DNA of 64,000 nucleotides from CAYYMD01 sp964472875 (GCA_964472875.1 CAYYMD010000005.1:8119-72118), one strand, 5' to 3'. Numbered from the stretch's first letter, positions 17,896 through 27,383 are shown. Made by a program: numbers and translations. Notes: a model not told the origin generated them from the letters alone.

Positions 17896-18384
17896 CCCAA
17901 TGTCCAATTTCCTTACAAAAAACGCCGCGGGGCGGGCGGATCTGAAATCTCAAATTTTAAATTTCAAATTCTTGTCTGCTGTCTGCCTCGAAAAAGCGCG
18001 GCTTTTGAGAGGATCGCGGGTCAGAATTATGATTAACCACTGCAATACATACACTTACGAATTTCTGTCAAGGGTAAAAAACGCGCAATATCGCGCAAAA
18101 AGGTCTAAAAACCTGCAACAGCCCGGCACAACGCGCAAAAAACCGGCAATTCCTGAAATAACTTACAAAGACGAGCAATACAGGCCCGAGTTCCAAGTTC
18201 CTCGCAAACGTCTTGAACGCACAGCCGGGCGAAAATACTTGCTCCCTGCGCTGAATTTGTTAATTTTACATTAATCGCAAATGCTCGTATCGGTAACGGG
18301 CCCGCCGGTACGAGAATTATTCACGGGGCCTGAATAAATTGGCGATAAAATGGTTCGTTTAACCGCCGCCAGGAAAGGTCAATT

Positions 18385-20886
18385 ATGTCAATTATAAACA
18401 CACTATCCCGTTTTGCTTTGTCACATGTTTTGTTTCTCGGCCTGCTGACCGTCTCTTTCATGGCCACGGGTCTGCGTGCGGATACGTCGCTGCTGCCGAT
18501 GGAATCGCCCCAACGGGGATTCGTCAGCACGCGTCCGGCCGAGACGTGGGAGCAGGGGCTCCTGACGGGCAACGGCACCGTCGGGGCGAACGTCTTCGCC
18601 CGCCCGCTGGAGGAGACGATAATATTCACGCACGAGCGCCTGTTCCTGCCGCAGGGCGACCCGCACATGCCTCCGCCTCAGATGGGCACGCGATTGTACG
18701 ACATCCGCCGTCTGATAGACCGCGGGCTCTACAGCCAGGCCGCGCAACTGGCGTCCGACCTGTCCGAACAGGACGGTTTCATGTACCCCGACCCGTTTGT
18801 GCCGGCCTTTGATATGAAAATAGACATGACATCGCCGGGGACGTCAGCGATCGAGCGCTACCGTCGCGGCGTGAATTTCGAAAACGGCCTGGCCGGTGTG
18901 CAGTGGAAGGACGGCAGGGGCGTGTTCGAGCGGCGAATGATGGTTTCCCGGGCAGACGACCTTGCGGCGATGCAGATACGCGCGTCCAAGGCCGGTTCTA
19001 TCCACTGCACCCTGGATCTGACGCCCCGCCGGCCCAGCGAGAAAATCGATGAGAAAAAACGCCGCCAGTCCGTCCGGCGTTTCGAAAATTCAATTAAGGA
19101 CCTTGAGATTACCGCCGACGGCCGCACGCTGACCTTCCGCAACACCTTCGCAAACGCCTACCCGGGCAGCGTTCAAGCCGTCGAGGGCGTGGTGCACGTC
19201 CGCACGCAGGGCGGAAAGGTCACCACGAAGGACCGGACGATGATCATCGACGGGGCGGACGAGGTTACGCTGCTTGTCGACGTGAATGTTATTTACAGGA
19301 AGGACCATTCGCGCATCGAGCAGACAAAATCGCGCCTGGCCGGCATAAAGCACGATTTCGAGACTCTGCTGGAGCGGCATGCGCGTATCCACGGCGAGAT
19401 GTTCAACCGGATGCGCCTGGAAATCGGCGGCGAGCATCACGACTGGAGCACCGAGAAACTGCTGGCCGCCTCGACGAACGAAAAACTCTCGCGGACGCTG
19501 ATTGAGAAGGAATTCGACGCCGCCCGCTACAACATAATCTGCAGCACGGGCGAGCTGCCGCCGGTGCTTCAGGGAATCTGGGCGGGGACATACGTCCCGT
19601 CGTGGGCGAGCGACTTTACGCACAACGGCAACGTTCCTTCGGCCATCGCCGCAATGCTCATGGGCAACACGCCGGAACTGATGCTCGCCTACACCAATTA
19701 CATGGAATCCATCGTCGGCGACATGCGGGTCAACGCCAGGAACATTTTCGGCGCCCGCGGCATCGTCCTGCCCTCGCGGAGCAGCGCGCGGGCGTTCAAC
19801 AACGCACTTGCGCCGAGGTTCGCCGGCGGATTCTGGGTGGCCGGCGCGCCGTGGGCGGCGCACTTCTTCTACGACTACTACCTCTACACCGGCGACAAAA
19901 AGTTCCTCGCCGAACACGCCCTGCCGTTCATGGAGGAGGCGGCCGTGTTCTTCGAAGATTACCTTTACGAAGGCCCCGACGGAAAATACGTGTTCAATCC
20001 CACCCAGTCGCCGGAAAACACACCCTCCAACACGCACTCGCAGGCCACGTTCAACGCGACGATGTCGGTGGCGGCCGTGAAGCAACTGCTGCGAAACCTC
20101 ATCGAGGCCTCGCAGACGCTCGGCGTCAACGAGGACAAAATCCCCCAATGGCGCAACATGCTTGCCAAGATGCCGCCTTACCTCATCGACGAGGAACTCG
20201 GCGTGGTGAAGGAATGGCTGACGCCAAAACTCAAGGACAATCTCAACCACCGCCATTCGTCCCAGCTTTACCCCGTGTATTACACCATGTCGGAGGAAGT
20301 GGCCGGCAGCGAAAAACTGCAAAACGCCTTCAAGCGTATCGTCGAGATAAAACTCGAGAAGCACTGGAAAGCCAAGCGCTCGGGTTTCATGTCCTTCGGC
20401 CTGGTGCAGCTTGGCCAGGCGGCCACGACTCTGGGCGACGGCGATCTGGCCTACCGCTGCCTGCGGCAACTGGTCAACCGCTACTGGCTGAACAACCTGG
20501 CGTCCATGCACAATCACCGCTCGCTGCTGAACATGGACATAAGCGGCGGCATGCCGGCCGTCATTATCAAGATGCTGGTCGCCTCGGCACCGGGCAGGGT
20601 GCAACTGCTGCCCGCCCTGCCGAAAGAGTGGCCCGCCGGCGCCGTGGAGGGCGTGTTGTGCCGCGGCCAAATCGAGGTCGAACGGCTCCGGTGGGGCAAG
20701 GACGGCATACGCCTGCGGCTGCGCTCGGGCAAAAAGCAGACCGTCACGCTCGAAGCGCCACAGTGGGCCGACCGGGCCGAGGTGGCCGAAGGCGACGCCA
20801 CTGTGAAGGCCGCCGACCGCGACAACGCCTGGCGGCTGTCGCTGCCCGCCGACCGGCCGGTCGAACTGACTATATCGGCGAAATAA
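18385..20886 (+). CDS. Glycoside hydrolase family 95-type enzyme (alpha-L-fucosidase-like)
   Basis: An 833-residue exported enzyme with a signal peptide (about 1-32). The N-terminal beta-sandwich has WEQGLLTGNGTVGANVF, the hallmark block of GH95. The (alpha/alpha)6 barrel follows with LPPVLQGIWAGTYVPSWASD, then FTHNGN (paired Asn as in the GH95 catalytic site), SPENTPSN (Glu, candidate acid) and NMDISGGMPAVI (Asp). The C-terminal beta domain ends the protein. GH95 enzymes remove alpha-1,2-fucose or L-galactose from polysaccharides; the exact sugar cannot be told here. A strong AGGAAAGG precedes the start. Expected in the periplasm or outside the cell. Confidence 0.85.
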   Translation: MSIINTLSRFALSHVLFLGLLTVSFMATGLRADTSLLPMESPQRGFVSTRPAETWEQGLLTGNGTVGANVFARPLEETIIFTHERLFLPQGDPHMPPPQMGTRLYDIRRLIDRGLYSQAAQLASDLSEQDGFMYPDPFVPAFDMKIDMTSPGTSAIERYRRGVNFENGLAGVQWKDGRGVFERRMMVSRADDLAAMQIRASKAGSIHCTLDLTPRRPSEKIDEKKRRQSVRRFENSIKDLEITADGRTLTFRNTFANAYPGSVQAVEGVVHVRTQGGKVTTKDRTMIIDGADEVTLLVDVNVIYRKDHSRIEQTKSRLAGIKHDFETLLERHARIHGEMFNRMRLEIGGEHHDWSTEKLLAASTNEKLSRTLIEKEFDAARYNIICSTGELPPVLQGIWAGTYVPSWASDFTHNGNVPSAIAAMLMGNTPELMLAYTNYMESIVGDMRVNARNIFGARGIVLPSRSSARAFNNALAPRFAGGFWVAGAPWAAHFFYDYYLYTGDKKFLAEHALPFMEEAAVFFEDYLYEGPDGKYVFNPTQSPENTPSNTHSQATFNATMSVAAVKQLLRNLIEASQTLGVNEDKIPQWRNMLAKMPPYLIDEELGVVKEWLTPKLKDNLNHRHSSQLYPVYYTMSEEVAGSEKLQNAFKRIVEIKLEKHWKAKRSGFMSFGLVQLGQAATTLGDGDLAYRCLRQLVNRYWLNNLASMHNHRSLLNMDISGGMPAVIIKMLVASAPGRVQLLPALPKEWPAGAVEGVLCRGQIEVERLRWGKDGIRLRLRSGKKQTVTLEAPQWADRAEVAEGDATVKAADRDNAWRLSLPADRPVELTISAK

Positions 20887-20915
20887 ACGCAAATTCTGTG
20901 TCCCCAGCGCGTCGT

Positions 20916-20934
20916 AGTCCCGGTGCGCCGGGAT
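20916..20934. repeat. Imperfect copy of the GC palindrome
   Basis: AGTCCCGGTGCGCCGGGAT differs from the perfect palindrome at 17876 by few bases. It lies just after the GH95 gene and could also act as a weak hairpin there, though no T-run follows. Confidence 0.55.
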
Positions 20935-21035
20935 AAACCAGTCTAAGACCAGGAGAGCCGCAAGCATTCCGGCCGTTCTGGCTGTATGCTTGCTCTACGC
21001 CTTTGCGATTTGGGGCAACGCAATTTGACACACTA

Positions 21036-21073
21036 TTAAATTAATCTTAATCGAATCTTAACAATCATTACAG
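21036..21073 (+). promoter_or_regulatory. Possible Pho-like box: four TTA half-sites at ~11-bp spacing
   Basis: Half-sites TTAAAT (21036), TTAATC (21047), TTAACA (21058) and TTACAG (21068) recur every 11, 11 and 10 bases, on one DNA face. PhoP/PhoB-type regulators bind direct repeats with 11-bp spacing. It lies about 100 bases upstream of a phosphate-selective-type porin gene. A TTGACA hexamer at 21025 sits just upstream. No regulator gene is nearby; the AT-rich sequence makes chance repeats possible. Confidence 0.35.
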
Positions 21074-21170
21074 AAACTTATTCCAACCTGAATATTTCAC
21101 ACGGCCGGCATGTCGGGAACATGCCGGGAAGGAATCTGAAAGTCTTTGAATCAACCAATAAGGAGCACAA

Positions 21171-22610
21171 ATGATGACACAAAATAGATTCCTTGCAGCG
21201 GTGCTGGTGTCCGGACTCTTGTGCGGGGTTCTGTCTGCGGCCGAAACTTCCATGGAAGAACTTCAGACCACCGTTGAGGCGCTGAAGGCCCGGATAAAGG
21301 ACCAGGACAGGCGGATCGAGGAACTCGAGTCGCAGCAATCCGAAAACAAAAAGCAGCAGACGAAATTCCTCCAGATGTACGACAAGTTGCAGCATAGCGC
21401 CGCCGAACACGACAGCGATTTTCGCGTTTACTGGGACGACGGCCTGCGGATGAAAAACGGCAACGGTTTTAAGATAAAGTTCGGCGGCCGGCTGATGTAC
21501 GACATGGGCTGGGTCGACGGCGACGACGTGGAAGACCATTCCGACTTGGCCGGCGGAGATAACGACCTCGAGGACGCCGCCGACGTCCGCCGCGCGCGGT
21601 TGTATTTCCAGGGGGACATCTACGAGGATCTCCGGTTCAAGCTGCAGTTCGACTTCGCCGGCGGCGACGCGGCGCTCAAGGACGCCTACCTGCGGTTCAA
21701 AGACGTCCCGTACGTAGGCAACATAACCATGGGCCACTTCAAGGAGCCGTTCAGTCTGGAAGAACTGACTTCCTCCAAGTACATAACGTTCATGGAGCGC
21801 GGCCTGCCCAACGCCATAGCACCCGGCCGGAACTTCGGCGTGATGGCCCACGATTCATTTCTGGAAGACAACATGACGTACGCTATCGGCATCTTTCGCG
21901 ACGTGGACGGCTACGGCGAAGACAACCCCGACGACAACGACGAGGACGGCGGATACAACATGACCGCCCGCGTCACGGCCGTGCCGTGGTACGCCGACGA
22001 GGGGAAGAAACTGCTTCACCTTGGCGGCTCTTATTCGCTGCGACACCCGCAGGAAGAGAGCATAAGGTTCCGCGCCAGGCCCGAGGCGCATTTTCTCTCG
22101 GAAAGGTACGTGGACGTAACGACCCCGGCCGAGTGGGAAAACAGGTTCGGCGCCGAGACTGCCATGGTTTACGGGCCCCTTTCGGCCCAGGCGGAATACA
22201 TGGCCGTGGTCCCTGACGCCGGCAACGAGGCCGAAGTGGAGCCCACGCTGCAGGGCGCCTATGCATACGTGAGTTACTTCCTCACCGGCGAGCACCGCAA
22301 CTACAGCCGCTCTTCGGGGACCTTCAAGCGGGTGACGCCGAAGAAGAATTTCCGCGAGGACGGCGGCCTGGGCGCATGGGAAGTGGGCGCCCGCTGGTCG
22401 TGGCTGGATTTCACGGACAATCCGCTGGAAGACACCGACGACGGCGCAAGGGAACTCAACAACGTCACGCTGGGCGTCAACTGGTATCTGAACCCGAACG
22501 TGCGACTGATGTGGAACTGGGTGCATCCCGTCGTCGAGGATGAGGGCCCGGTCGACGACTGGAAGGAAGAGAACGACATCTTCATGATGCGCATGCAGGT
22601 GGACTTCTGA
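21171..22610 (+). CDS. Phosphate-selective-type porin (Porin_O_P family)
   Basis: A 479-residue outer-membrane protein: signal peptide (about 1-23), a short coiled coil (about 27-65, LQTTVEALKARIKDQDRRIEE-like, probably trimer-forming or peptidoglycan-facing), then a 16-strand-type barrel. Family marks are FGGRLMYDMGW, RRARLYFQGDIYEDLRFKLQ, ITMGHFKEPFSLEELTSSKY and FMERGLPNAIAPGRNFGVM, matching OprO/OprP-like proteins. The C-terminal residue is Phe (MQVDF), as needed for outer-membrane insertion. Such porins pass phosphate or polyphosphate, but family members in polysaccharide degraders may take other anions. GGAG precedes the start. Confidence 0.85.
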   Translation: MMTQNRFLAAVLVSGLLCGVLSAAETSMEELQTTVEALKARIKDQDRRIEELESQQSENKKQQTKFLQMYDKLQHSAAEHDSDFRVYWDDGLRMKNGNGFKIKFGGRLMYDMGWVDGDDVEDHSDLAGGDNDLEDAADVRRARLYFQGDIYEDLRFKLQFDFAGGDAALKDAYLRFKDVPYVGNITMGHFKEPFSLEELTSSKYITFMERGLPNAIAPGRNFGVMAHDSFLEDNMTYAIGIFRDVDGYGEDNPDDNDEDGGYNMTARVTAVPWYADEGKKLLHLGGSYSLRHPQEESIRFRARPEAHFLSERYVDVTTPAEWENRFGAETAMVYGPLSAQAEYMAVVPDAGNEAEVEPTLQGAYAYVSYFLTGEHRNYSRSSGTFKRVTPKKNFREDGGLGAWEVGARWSWLDFTDNPLEDTDDGARELNNVTLGVNWYLNPNVRLMWNWVHPVVEDEGPVDDWKEENDIFMMRMQVDF

Positions 22611-22651
22611 ATCCGCCTGCGGGTTTTGCAGTTATATTACGGTCGGCGGGC

Positions 22652-24070
22652 TTACATGGCGCGCCGGGAAGAAGACGAATCTCCGCTGAGCCGGCCGAAG
22701 AGCGTAAGCGGTGAGGCGTCGGTGATGTTGACGCGGACGTACCGGCCGGCCAGCTCCGCCGGGCCGTCGAAGATGACGATGTGGTCCCAGCGCGTGCGGC
22801 CGGTCAGTTGCACCTGCCCCGCCGGTGGCTCGCCCGTCTGCTTGCCGCTTCGCGGCGATGGGCCTTCGGTCAGGACTTCGACCTCCCGGCCGACGTATTG
22901 GCGATGATGCGTCAGGCCGACTTTCTGCTGGACGGCCAGCAGTTCGTTGTTGCGGCGCTTTTTTACTGCAAGTGGAACATCGTCTTTGAGCCGCCCGTCG
23001 GCGGTTGTCCCCGGCCGTGGGGAGTATTTGAAAATGAATGAATTTTTGTAGCCGGCTGTTCGGATAAGGTCCGCGGATGCGTCGTGGTCGGCATCCGTCT
23101 CGCCGGGAAAGCCGACTATGAAGTCGCCGGCCAGCACGACGCCCGGGACGATTTCCCTCGCGCGGGCGACGAAGTCGTCGTACTGTGCCCGCGTGTAGCC
23201 GCGCTTCATCCGCTTCAGCACCGCGTCCGAGCCGCTCTGGGCCGGGCAGTGAATGTACTCGCACAGGTTTGGCAGGTCACGCATGGCCGCCAGGATGTCG
23301 TCGCCGAAGCCGGCCGGGTGGGATGTTACGAACCGCAGCCGCCGCAGGTTGTCAACGTCGGCGACCCTGGCGAGCAAATCGGCGAAAGACACCGTCCGGC
23401 CGCCGGAGCGCCAACGGTAGGCGTTGACGGTCTGGCCCAGCAGCGTTATCTCGCTTCGCCCGGCATCCACGAGACGGCGGACCTCCTCGACGACGTGGTC
23501 GGGGCTGCGGCTGTGCTGCGGGCCCCGGACATACGGCACGACGCAGTACGTGCAGAACCTGTCGCAGCCGCGCATCACGCGGACGAATGCCTGCACTCCG
23601 GCGGTGGTGTGATTGACATCGCGGCCGAGGTCCAGCGCGTCAAGGCCTGCGGCCGCCTGCTGGTCGGGCGGTTCATTCCGCGCCGGGTCGAGCGCGACTA
23701 CACGCCGACCGGCGGCGGCCTCGGCCAGAAGCTCGGTCAGGCGGTGAATCTGACCCGGCCCGCATATTACGTCCACCTGCGGGTACCGGCGGGCCAGTTC
23801 CGCTCCACGCCGCTGGGCCATGCAGCCGATGATGCCGACCACGATATTTTTGCCGGATTGCTTCCGCTTGCCCTCGGCGCCGATGCGCGAAAGGACCTTG
23901 TCCTCGGCGTGGCGGCGGACCGAGCAGGTGTTATACAGGACCGCCCGCGCCTGTTTGCGGTCGGCGACCATCTCGTGGCCGGCTCGGACCAGCGAATCGG
24001 TGATTAGTTCGCTGTCCAGGCGGTTCATCTGGCAGCCCATTGTCTCAAGATAAATCTTCATACTTTTCAT
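22652..24070 (-). CDS. miaB: tRNA-2-methylthio-N6-dimethylallyladenosine synthase
   Basis: A 472-residue radical-SAM methylthiotransferase that adds the 2-methylthio group to i6A37 of tRNAs reading UNN codons. The N-terminal UPF0004 domain starts ETMGCQMNRLDSELI and includes the further Cys residues of its auxiliary Fe-S cluster (NTCSVR, IIGCMAQR). The radical-SAM motif CxxxCxxC is CDRFCTYC, followed by VVPYVRG. A C-terminal TRAM domain (VGREVEVLTEGPS) binds tRNA. Length is normal. The start could also be the Met three codons further in; neither has a visible ribosome-binding site. The close relative MtaB is less likely because of the CDRFCTYC-VVPYVRG block. Confidence 0.9.
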   Translation of the reverse strand: MKSMKIYLETMGCQMNRLDSELITDSLVRAGHEMVADRKQARAVLYNTCSVRRHAEDKVLSRIGAEGKRKQSGKNIVVGIIGCMAQRRGAELARRYPQVDVICGPGQIHRLTELLAEAAAGRRVVALDPARNEPPDQQAAAGLDALDLGRDVNHTTAGVQAFVRVMRGCDRFCTYCVVPYVRGPQHSRSPDHVVEEVRRLVDAGRSEITLLGQTVNAYRWRSGGRTVSFADLLARVADVDNLRRLRFVTSHPAGFGDDILAAMRDLPNLCEYIHCPAQSGSDAVLKRMKRGYTRAQYDDFVARAREIVPGVVLAGDFIVGFPGETDADHDASADLIRTAGYKNSFIFKYSPRPGTTADGRLKDDVPLAVKKRRNNELLAVQQKVGLTHHRQYVGREVEVLTEGPSPRSGKQTGEPPAGQVQLTGRTRWDHIVIFDGPAELAGRYVRVNITDASPLTLFGRLSGDSSSSRRAM

Positions 24071-24149
24071 TCTACGAAATTTTGAACGTGAAGTTTACCG
24101 CCGGCGATGCGCTAAAATGATATAACAAGAAGATAGAAAGGAGACAGAC

Positions 24150-24491
24150 ATGGAAAAAGAACTTTGCGATTTAAAATGCAAGGCGTGCCGTGGCGACGTC
24201 GAACCGTTCGGCCCGGAGCAAATAAGCGAGTATCTCCCGCAGCTCGATGACGCATGGAAGGTGCAGGACAACAAGCGCCTGGTGCGAGAGTTCAAACTGA
24301 AGGATTTCGCCGCGGCGCTGGAACTAGTCAACCGCATCGGCGAACTGGCCGAGCAACAACAGCACCACCCCGACATATTCCTTACCTGGGGCAAGGTGAA
24401 AGTGACGCTGATGACGCATAAGATAGGCGGCCTGCACGAAAGCGACTTTATAATGGCGGCCAAGATCGACAAACTGTGGCAAGAGGGTTAA
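24150..24491 (+). CDS. 4a-hydroxytetrahydrobiopterin dehydratase (pterin-4a-carbinolamine dehydratase)
   Basis: A 113-residue PCD/DCoH-family protein that dehydrates pterin-4a-carbinolamine and so regenerates the pterin cofactor; some bacterial members have other roles in pterin metabolism. The catalytic signature is EQQQHHPDIFLTWGKV followed by VTLMTHKIGGL. An N-terminal extension with CDLKCKACRG contains two CxxC-like pairs, common in this subgroup and absent from the human protein. A good GGAG lies before the start. No phenylalanine hydroxylase gene is nearby, so its partner is unknown. Confidence 0.85.
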   Translation: MEKELCDLKCKACRGDVEPFGPEQISEYLPQLDDAWKVQDNKRLVREFKLKDFAAALELVNRIGELAEQQQHHPDIFLTWGKVKVTLMTHKIGGLHESDFIMAAKIDKLWQEG

Positions 24492-24523
24492 ACACAGTTT
24501 CGCAGGCACTAAAAATCTAAACG

Positions 24524-25678
24524 TCAGCCGGTGATTGTTTCCAATATCCGCAGGTAGCGTTGGTATCGGCCTGAAGGGATTTGTCCCTGCTTTACGGCAT
24601 CCTTGACGGCGCAGCCGGGCTCGTGCGTGTGCGTGCAGTCATTGAACTTGCAATCTTGGGCCACATCCTCAAATTCCGGGAAGTACCACGGCAACTGCTC
24701 CGGCGACAGGTCGATGGCCAGTTCGCGTATGCCGGGCGTGTCGATCAGGATGCCGCCTTCGCCCGCATCTTCGGCCGGCGGCAGGTCGTATACAGACGCC
24801 GCGGCCGTGGTGTGCCGCCCGCGATTGTCCTTCATGCGTATCGAGCGGGTTTTCGCCCCCGCCCCTGGAACAAGGGCGTTGACCAGTTCGCTCTTCCCCA
24901 CGCCGGAGGCCCCCGCCAGGACACTTCGCCTGCCAGCCAGTTCGCGACGCAGTTCATCCACGCCGCTTCCGGTTATCGCCGATGTCTGGTATATCGGCAA
25001 CTCCACGGCGCGGAACTCGGCCAGGAGTTTCTCGTCGGGGGCGGCAAGGTCCGTCTTGTTGACCACCAGCAGCGGCGCCATTTCGCCCCGCTCGGCGATT
25101 ATCAGAAAACGGTCCACCAGCCCCGGTCGGAACCGCGGTCGGCGAGTGGACGAGACAACCAGCAGGGTGTCCATGTTCGCGGCCACAACCTTCTGCACCG
25201 GTTGCGGGCCGTATTCGTCGCGATGCCGGCCGGCCTTCGGCGCCGGACGGGCCAGCACGGTCCGCCTGGGCTTTCGGGCTATTATCATGCCGTCGGCGCG
25301 GTCCTTGTCTCCTTCGGCTGCCTGTTTGGCGTCTTCGGCCACGGCCGCGGTCACCTCGTCGCCTACCGCGATGGGGCTCAGGTGCTCGCTACCGGCCGGC
25401 GGGCGAAACGCCTTTGCCACCCCGCACAGCAGTTCGCCTTCGCCGTCGGCGGGTCGAACCATCGCCCCACCGGGGAACAGGCCGGTTATCATGCCCTCGA
25501 CGCACGGCAGCTCGTCGAGATTGCTGCCGGGCTCCGCCAGCCGGGACGGCGGCAGTTTGACGGCGCGGTGCGAGAGACTCTCCCGCGATGTCGCTCGGGC
25601 GTCGCCGGTCTTGCCGTCGAGATATTTTTGGCGCCAGTCTTTTATGCGCCGCTGCGATTTGCCCTTGTGTTTGGCCAT
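24524..25678 (-). CDS. rsgA: Ribosome small-subunit-dependent GTPase
   Basis: A 384-residue circularly permuted GTPase that helps mature the 30S subunit. Order of motifs: N-terminal OB-type domain (RPADGEGELLCGVAKAF), G4 VVNKTDLAAP, G5 TSAITGSGVDEL, G1 VLAGASGVGKSELVNAL, G2 RHTTAAASVY and G3 DTPGIREL. The C-terminal zinc domain has CKFNDCTHTHEPGCAVK. The N-terminus is Lys/Arg-rich (MAKHKGKSQRRIKDWRQKYL), a longer basic tail than in E. coli, as in many planctomycetal homologues. It is monocistronic and points away from tRNA-Phe. Confidence 0.92.
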   Translation of the reverse strand: MAKHKGKSQRRIKDWRQKYLDGKTGDARATSRESLSHRAVKLPPSRLAEPGSNLDELPCVEGMITGLFPGGAMVRPADGEGELLCGVAKAFRPPAGSEHLSPIAVGDEVTAAVAEDAKQAAEGDKDRADGMIIARKPRRTVLARPAPKAGRHRDEYGPQPVQKVVAANMDTLLVVSSTRRPRFRPGLVDRFLIIAERGEMAPLLVVNKTDLAAPDEKLLAEFRAVELPIYQTSAITGSGVDELRRELAGRRSVLAGASGVGKSELVNALVPGAGAKTRSIRMKDNRGRHTTAAASVYDLPPAEDAGEGGILIDTPGIRELAIDLSPEQLPWYFPEFEDVAQDCKFNDCTHTHEPGCAVKDAVKQGQIPSGRYQRYLRILETITG

Positions 25679-25799
25679 TGTGGTGTATTTTCTCCTTATA
25701 TCGTGTAAAAATCAAATCTCACCGCTGCGGGGCAATGCACTTGACAACCGCTGCAATTAAGGTAAATTAAAGATTTCGCTCCGTAGTCGCGGGCGTAGC

Positions 25800-25872
25800 G
25801 GGCAGGTAGCTCAGTCGGTAGAGCAACGGATTGAAAATCCGTGTGTCGGCGGTTCGAATCCGCCCCTGCCCA
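25800..25872 (+). tRNA. tRNA-Phe (GAA)
   Basis: Full cloverleaf: acceptor stem GGGCAGG/CCTGCCC, D-arm GCTC..GAGC, anticodon stem ACGGA/TCCGT with loop TTGAAAA (anticodon GAA), five-base variable loop GTGTC, and T-arm GGCGG-TTCGAAT-CCGCC. Discriminator A; CCA is not encoded, in keeping with the CCA-adding enzyme at 41.4 kb. A run of T follows at once and probably ends transcription. Confidence 0.97.
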
Positions 25873-25961
25873 TTTTTTATCACTTTGCAATCTTTGGGCG
25901 CCCTTGTGGCGGGCAGGTTCAACTGTTAGCATTTTTCAGGAATCACTGGTAAGGAACACCC

Positions 25962-27383
25962 GTGCCGAAGCGCAACTTAATCTGGCTAATAGTAATAGTG
26001 GCATTCACGGCCGTGCTGGGGCTGGTTCTCCGCCCGCACCGCTCGGTGAGCATTTCCGCGCGGAAGCAGTTCCGGCCCGTCGTGCACACCTACTCGCTGA
26101 TAAAAGAACATTACGTCGAGCCGATGGACGATGAGGAACTGGCCCGCAAGGCCATCCGGGCCATGGTCGGCGAACTGGATAAATACTCCACTTACATCCC
26201 TCAACAACAGGTGCAGATGGTTCAGGATCACATGCTGGGTCTGGAGCACGGTTTGGGCCTGGTGTGGGAGTTTGAAGACTCTGCGGTTAAGATACTCGGC
26301 CCGCTGCCCGATTCGCCTGCATGGAGGGCGGGAATATGCACCGGAGATGAAATCGTGGAAATAGACGGGCAGGCAACAGCCGAACTTGGCAAGGATAAAA
26401 TTTGCGAACTGCTTGACCCGCAGCAGGACGATCGCGTTGCGCTGACCGTCCTCCGCGGCGGCCGACAGCAGGAGCACGTTACACTCGCGGCCGATAAGTT
26501 TCCCATCCGCACCGTCACGGGTATGTACCGCCGCGACGATTCGCGGTGGGTGTATCGCCTGCCGCCGGCGGAAGACAAAGGCCTCCCCCGGCGTAAAAAT
26601 CGTTCGCCCGCATACATCCGCATACGCGAATTCGTCCGCACGACCGGCGAGCAGTTCCGGCAGGCGGTGCGGCAGGCGCCGCTGCGGGACGGGATGATAC
26701 TCGACCTGCGCGACAACCCCGGCGGGCTGTTGCCTGTGGCGGTTGAAACGGCAGATATGTTCCTCCGCGACGGACCCATTGTAACCGTCGTCGAGCGGGA
26801 CGGGCCGCCGGAGCTATACCGCGCGCACGCCGACGGAACGCTGCCGGACGGGATGCTGGTGGTGCTGGTTAATTCAGAAACCGCTTCGGCGGCCGAACTG
26901 CTGGCCGGGACGCTGCTGGCGGGCGACCGGGCGGTTATTATCGGCGCGCCCACGCGGGGCAAACACTGCATCCAGAGCATGTTTCCGCTCGGCGACGAGA
27001 TGGGACAGTTGAACCTGACAACTTCGCGGTTTTTCGTTGGCGAATACGAACCCGAGGAAAAATCCACAACGCCGCAGGCGGATAACGATACCACCGCCGA
27101 AGAAACAAGTCACACCGACGAACCTGTCACGCCCGACTTGCTGGTGGAAGTCACGGACGAACAACTCGAAAAAATACGATGCTTCCGCCGGCGGCAGGAG
27201 GTTCTGCGACGACGGGGCGAAACACGCACCGACGATAACGCGCCACGGCCTCGGCAGTACGACCCTCAACTGGCCGCGGCCGAGGAACTGTTGAATAATC
27301 CCCGAAAATATTATTCCATAATTGCCGAGCGTAAGCGCCGCCGCTCCGAGCGAACGAGCGAATTAAAGGCAACTTCTGAATGA
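25962..27383 (+). CDS. C-terminal processing peptidase (S41 family)
   Basis: A 473-residue exported serine protease starting at GTG with AAGGA 6 nt upstream. A signal anchor (about 5-20) is followed by a helical lead, a PDZ domain (GLVWEFEDSAVKILGPL, PAWRAGICTGDEIVEIDG) and the S41 catalytic core: LRDNPGGLLPVAVE, the Ser in NSETASAAELLAG and the Lys in APTRGKHCIQS. Such Ctp/Prc enzymes trim or degrade periplasmic proteins. The C-terminal ~110 residues are charged and low-complexity, probably flexible. The stop overlaps tsaD by 4 nt. Confidence 0.9.
   Translation: MPKRNLIWLIVIVAFTAVLGLVLRPHRSVSISARKQFRPVVHTYSLIKEHYVEPMDDEELARKAIRAMVGELDKYSTYIPQQQVQMVQDHMLGLEHGLGLVWEFEDSAVKILGPLPDSPAWRAGICTGDEIVEIDGQATAELGKDKICELLDPQQDDRVALTVLRGGRQQEHVTLAADKFPIRTVTGMYRRDDSRWVYRLPPAEDKGLPRRKNRSPAYIRIREFVRTTGEQFRQAVRQAPLRDGMILDLRDNPGGLLPVAVETADMFLRDGPIVTVVERDGPPELYRAHADGTLPDGMLVVLVNSETASAAELLAGTLLAGDRAVIIGAPTRGKHCIQSMFPLGDEMGQLNLTTSRFFVGEYEPEEKSTTPQADNDTTAEETSHTDEPVTPDLLVEVTDEQLEKIRCFRRRQEVLRRRGETRTDDNAPRPRQYDPQLAAAEELLNNPRKYYSIIAERKRRRSERTSELKATSE

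Larger units (their letters stand above)
17137..18384. other. Long non-coding spacer rich in dispersed repeats
   Basis: About 1.25 kb without a supported gene. It contains an inverted repeat module (about 17387-17458), a ~330-bp repeat (about 17461-17804) shared with the right end of the window, a perfect 20-bp palindrome at 17876-17895, and AT-rich stretches such as TTGGGATTTGGGTATTTGGG near 17312. Open frames through it read as low-complexity strings (for example TKFECRINDECTNYETN) and are judged spurious. The last ~100 bases hold the promoter region of the GH95 gene; AGGAAAGG precedes its start. Confidence 0.7.

Noticed and set aside
17870..18274. 134-codon frame through the repeat spacer
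   Set aside because: It starts in the palindrome and repeat sequence, has no ribosome-binding site or recognisable domain, and its composition follows the AT-rich spacer.
19090..20967. Long minus-strand frame (625 codons) opposite the GH95 gene
   Set aside because: It is a GC-rich antisense shadow; its translation has no family features, while the plus strand encodes a clear GH95 protein. The same holds for the 444-codon frame at 19602-20936.
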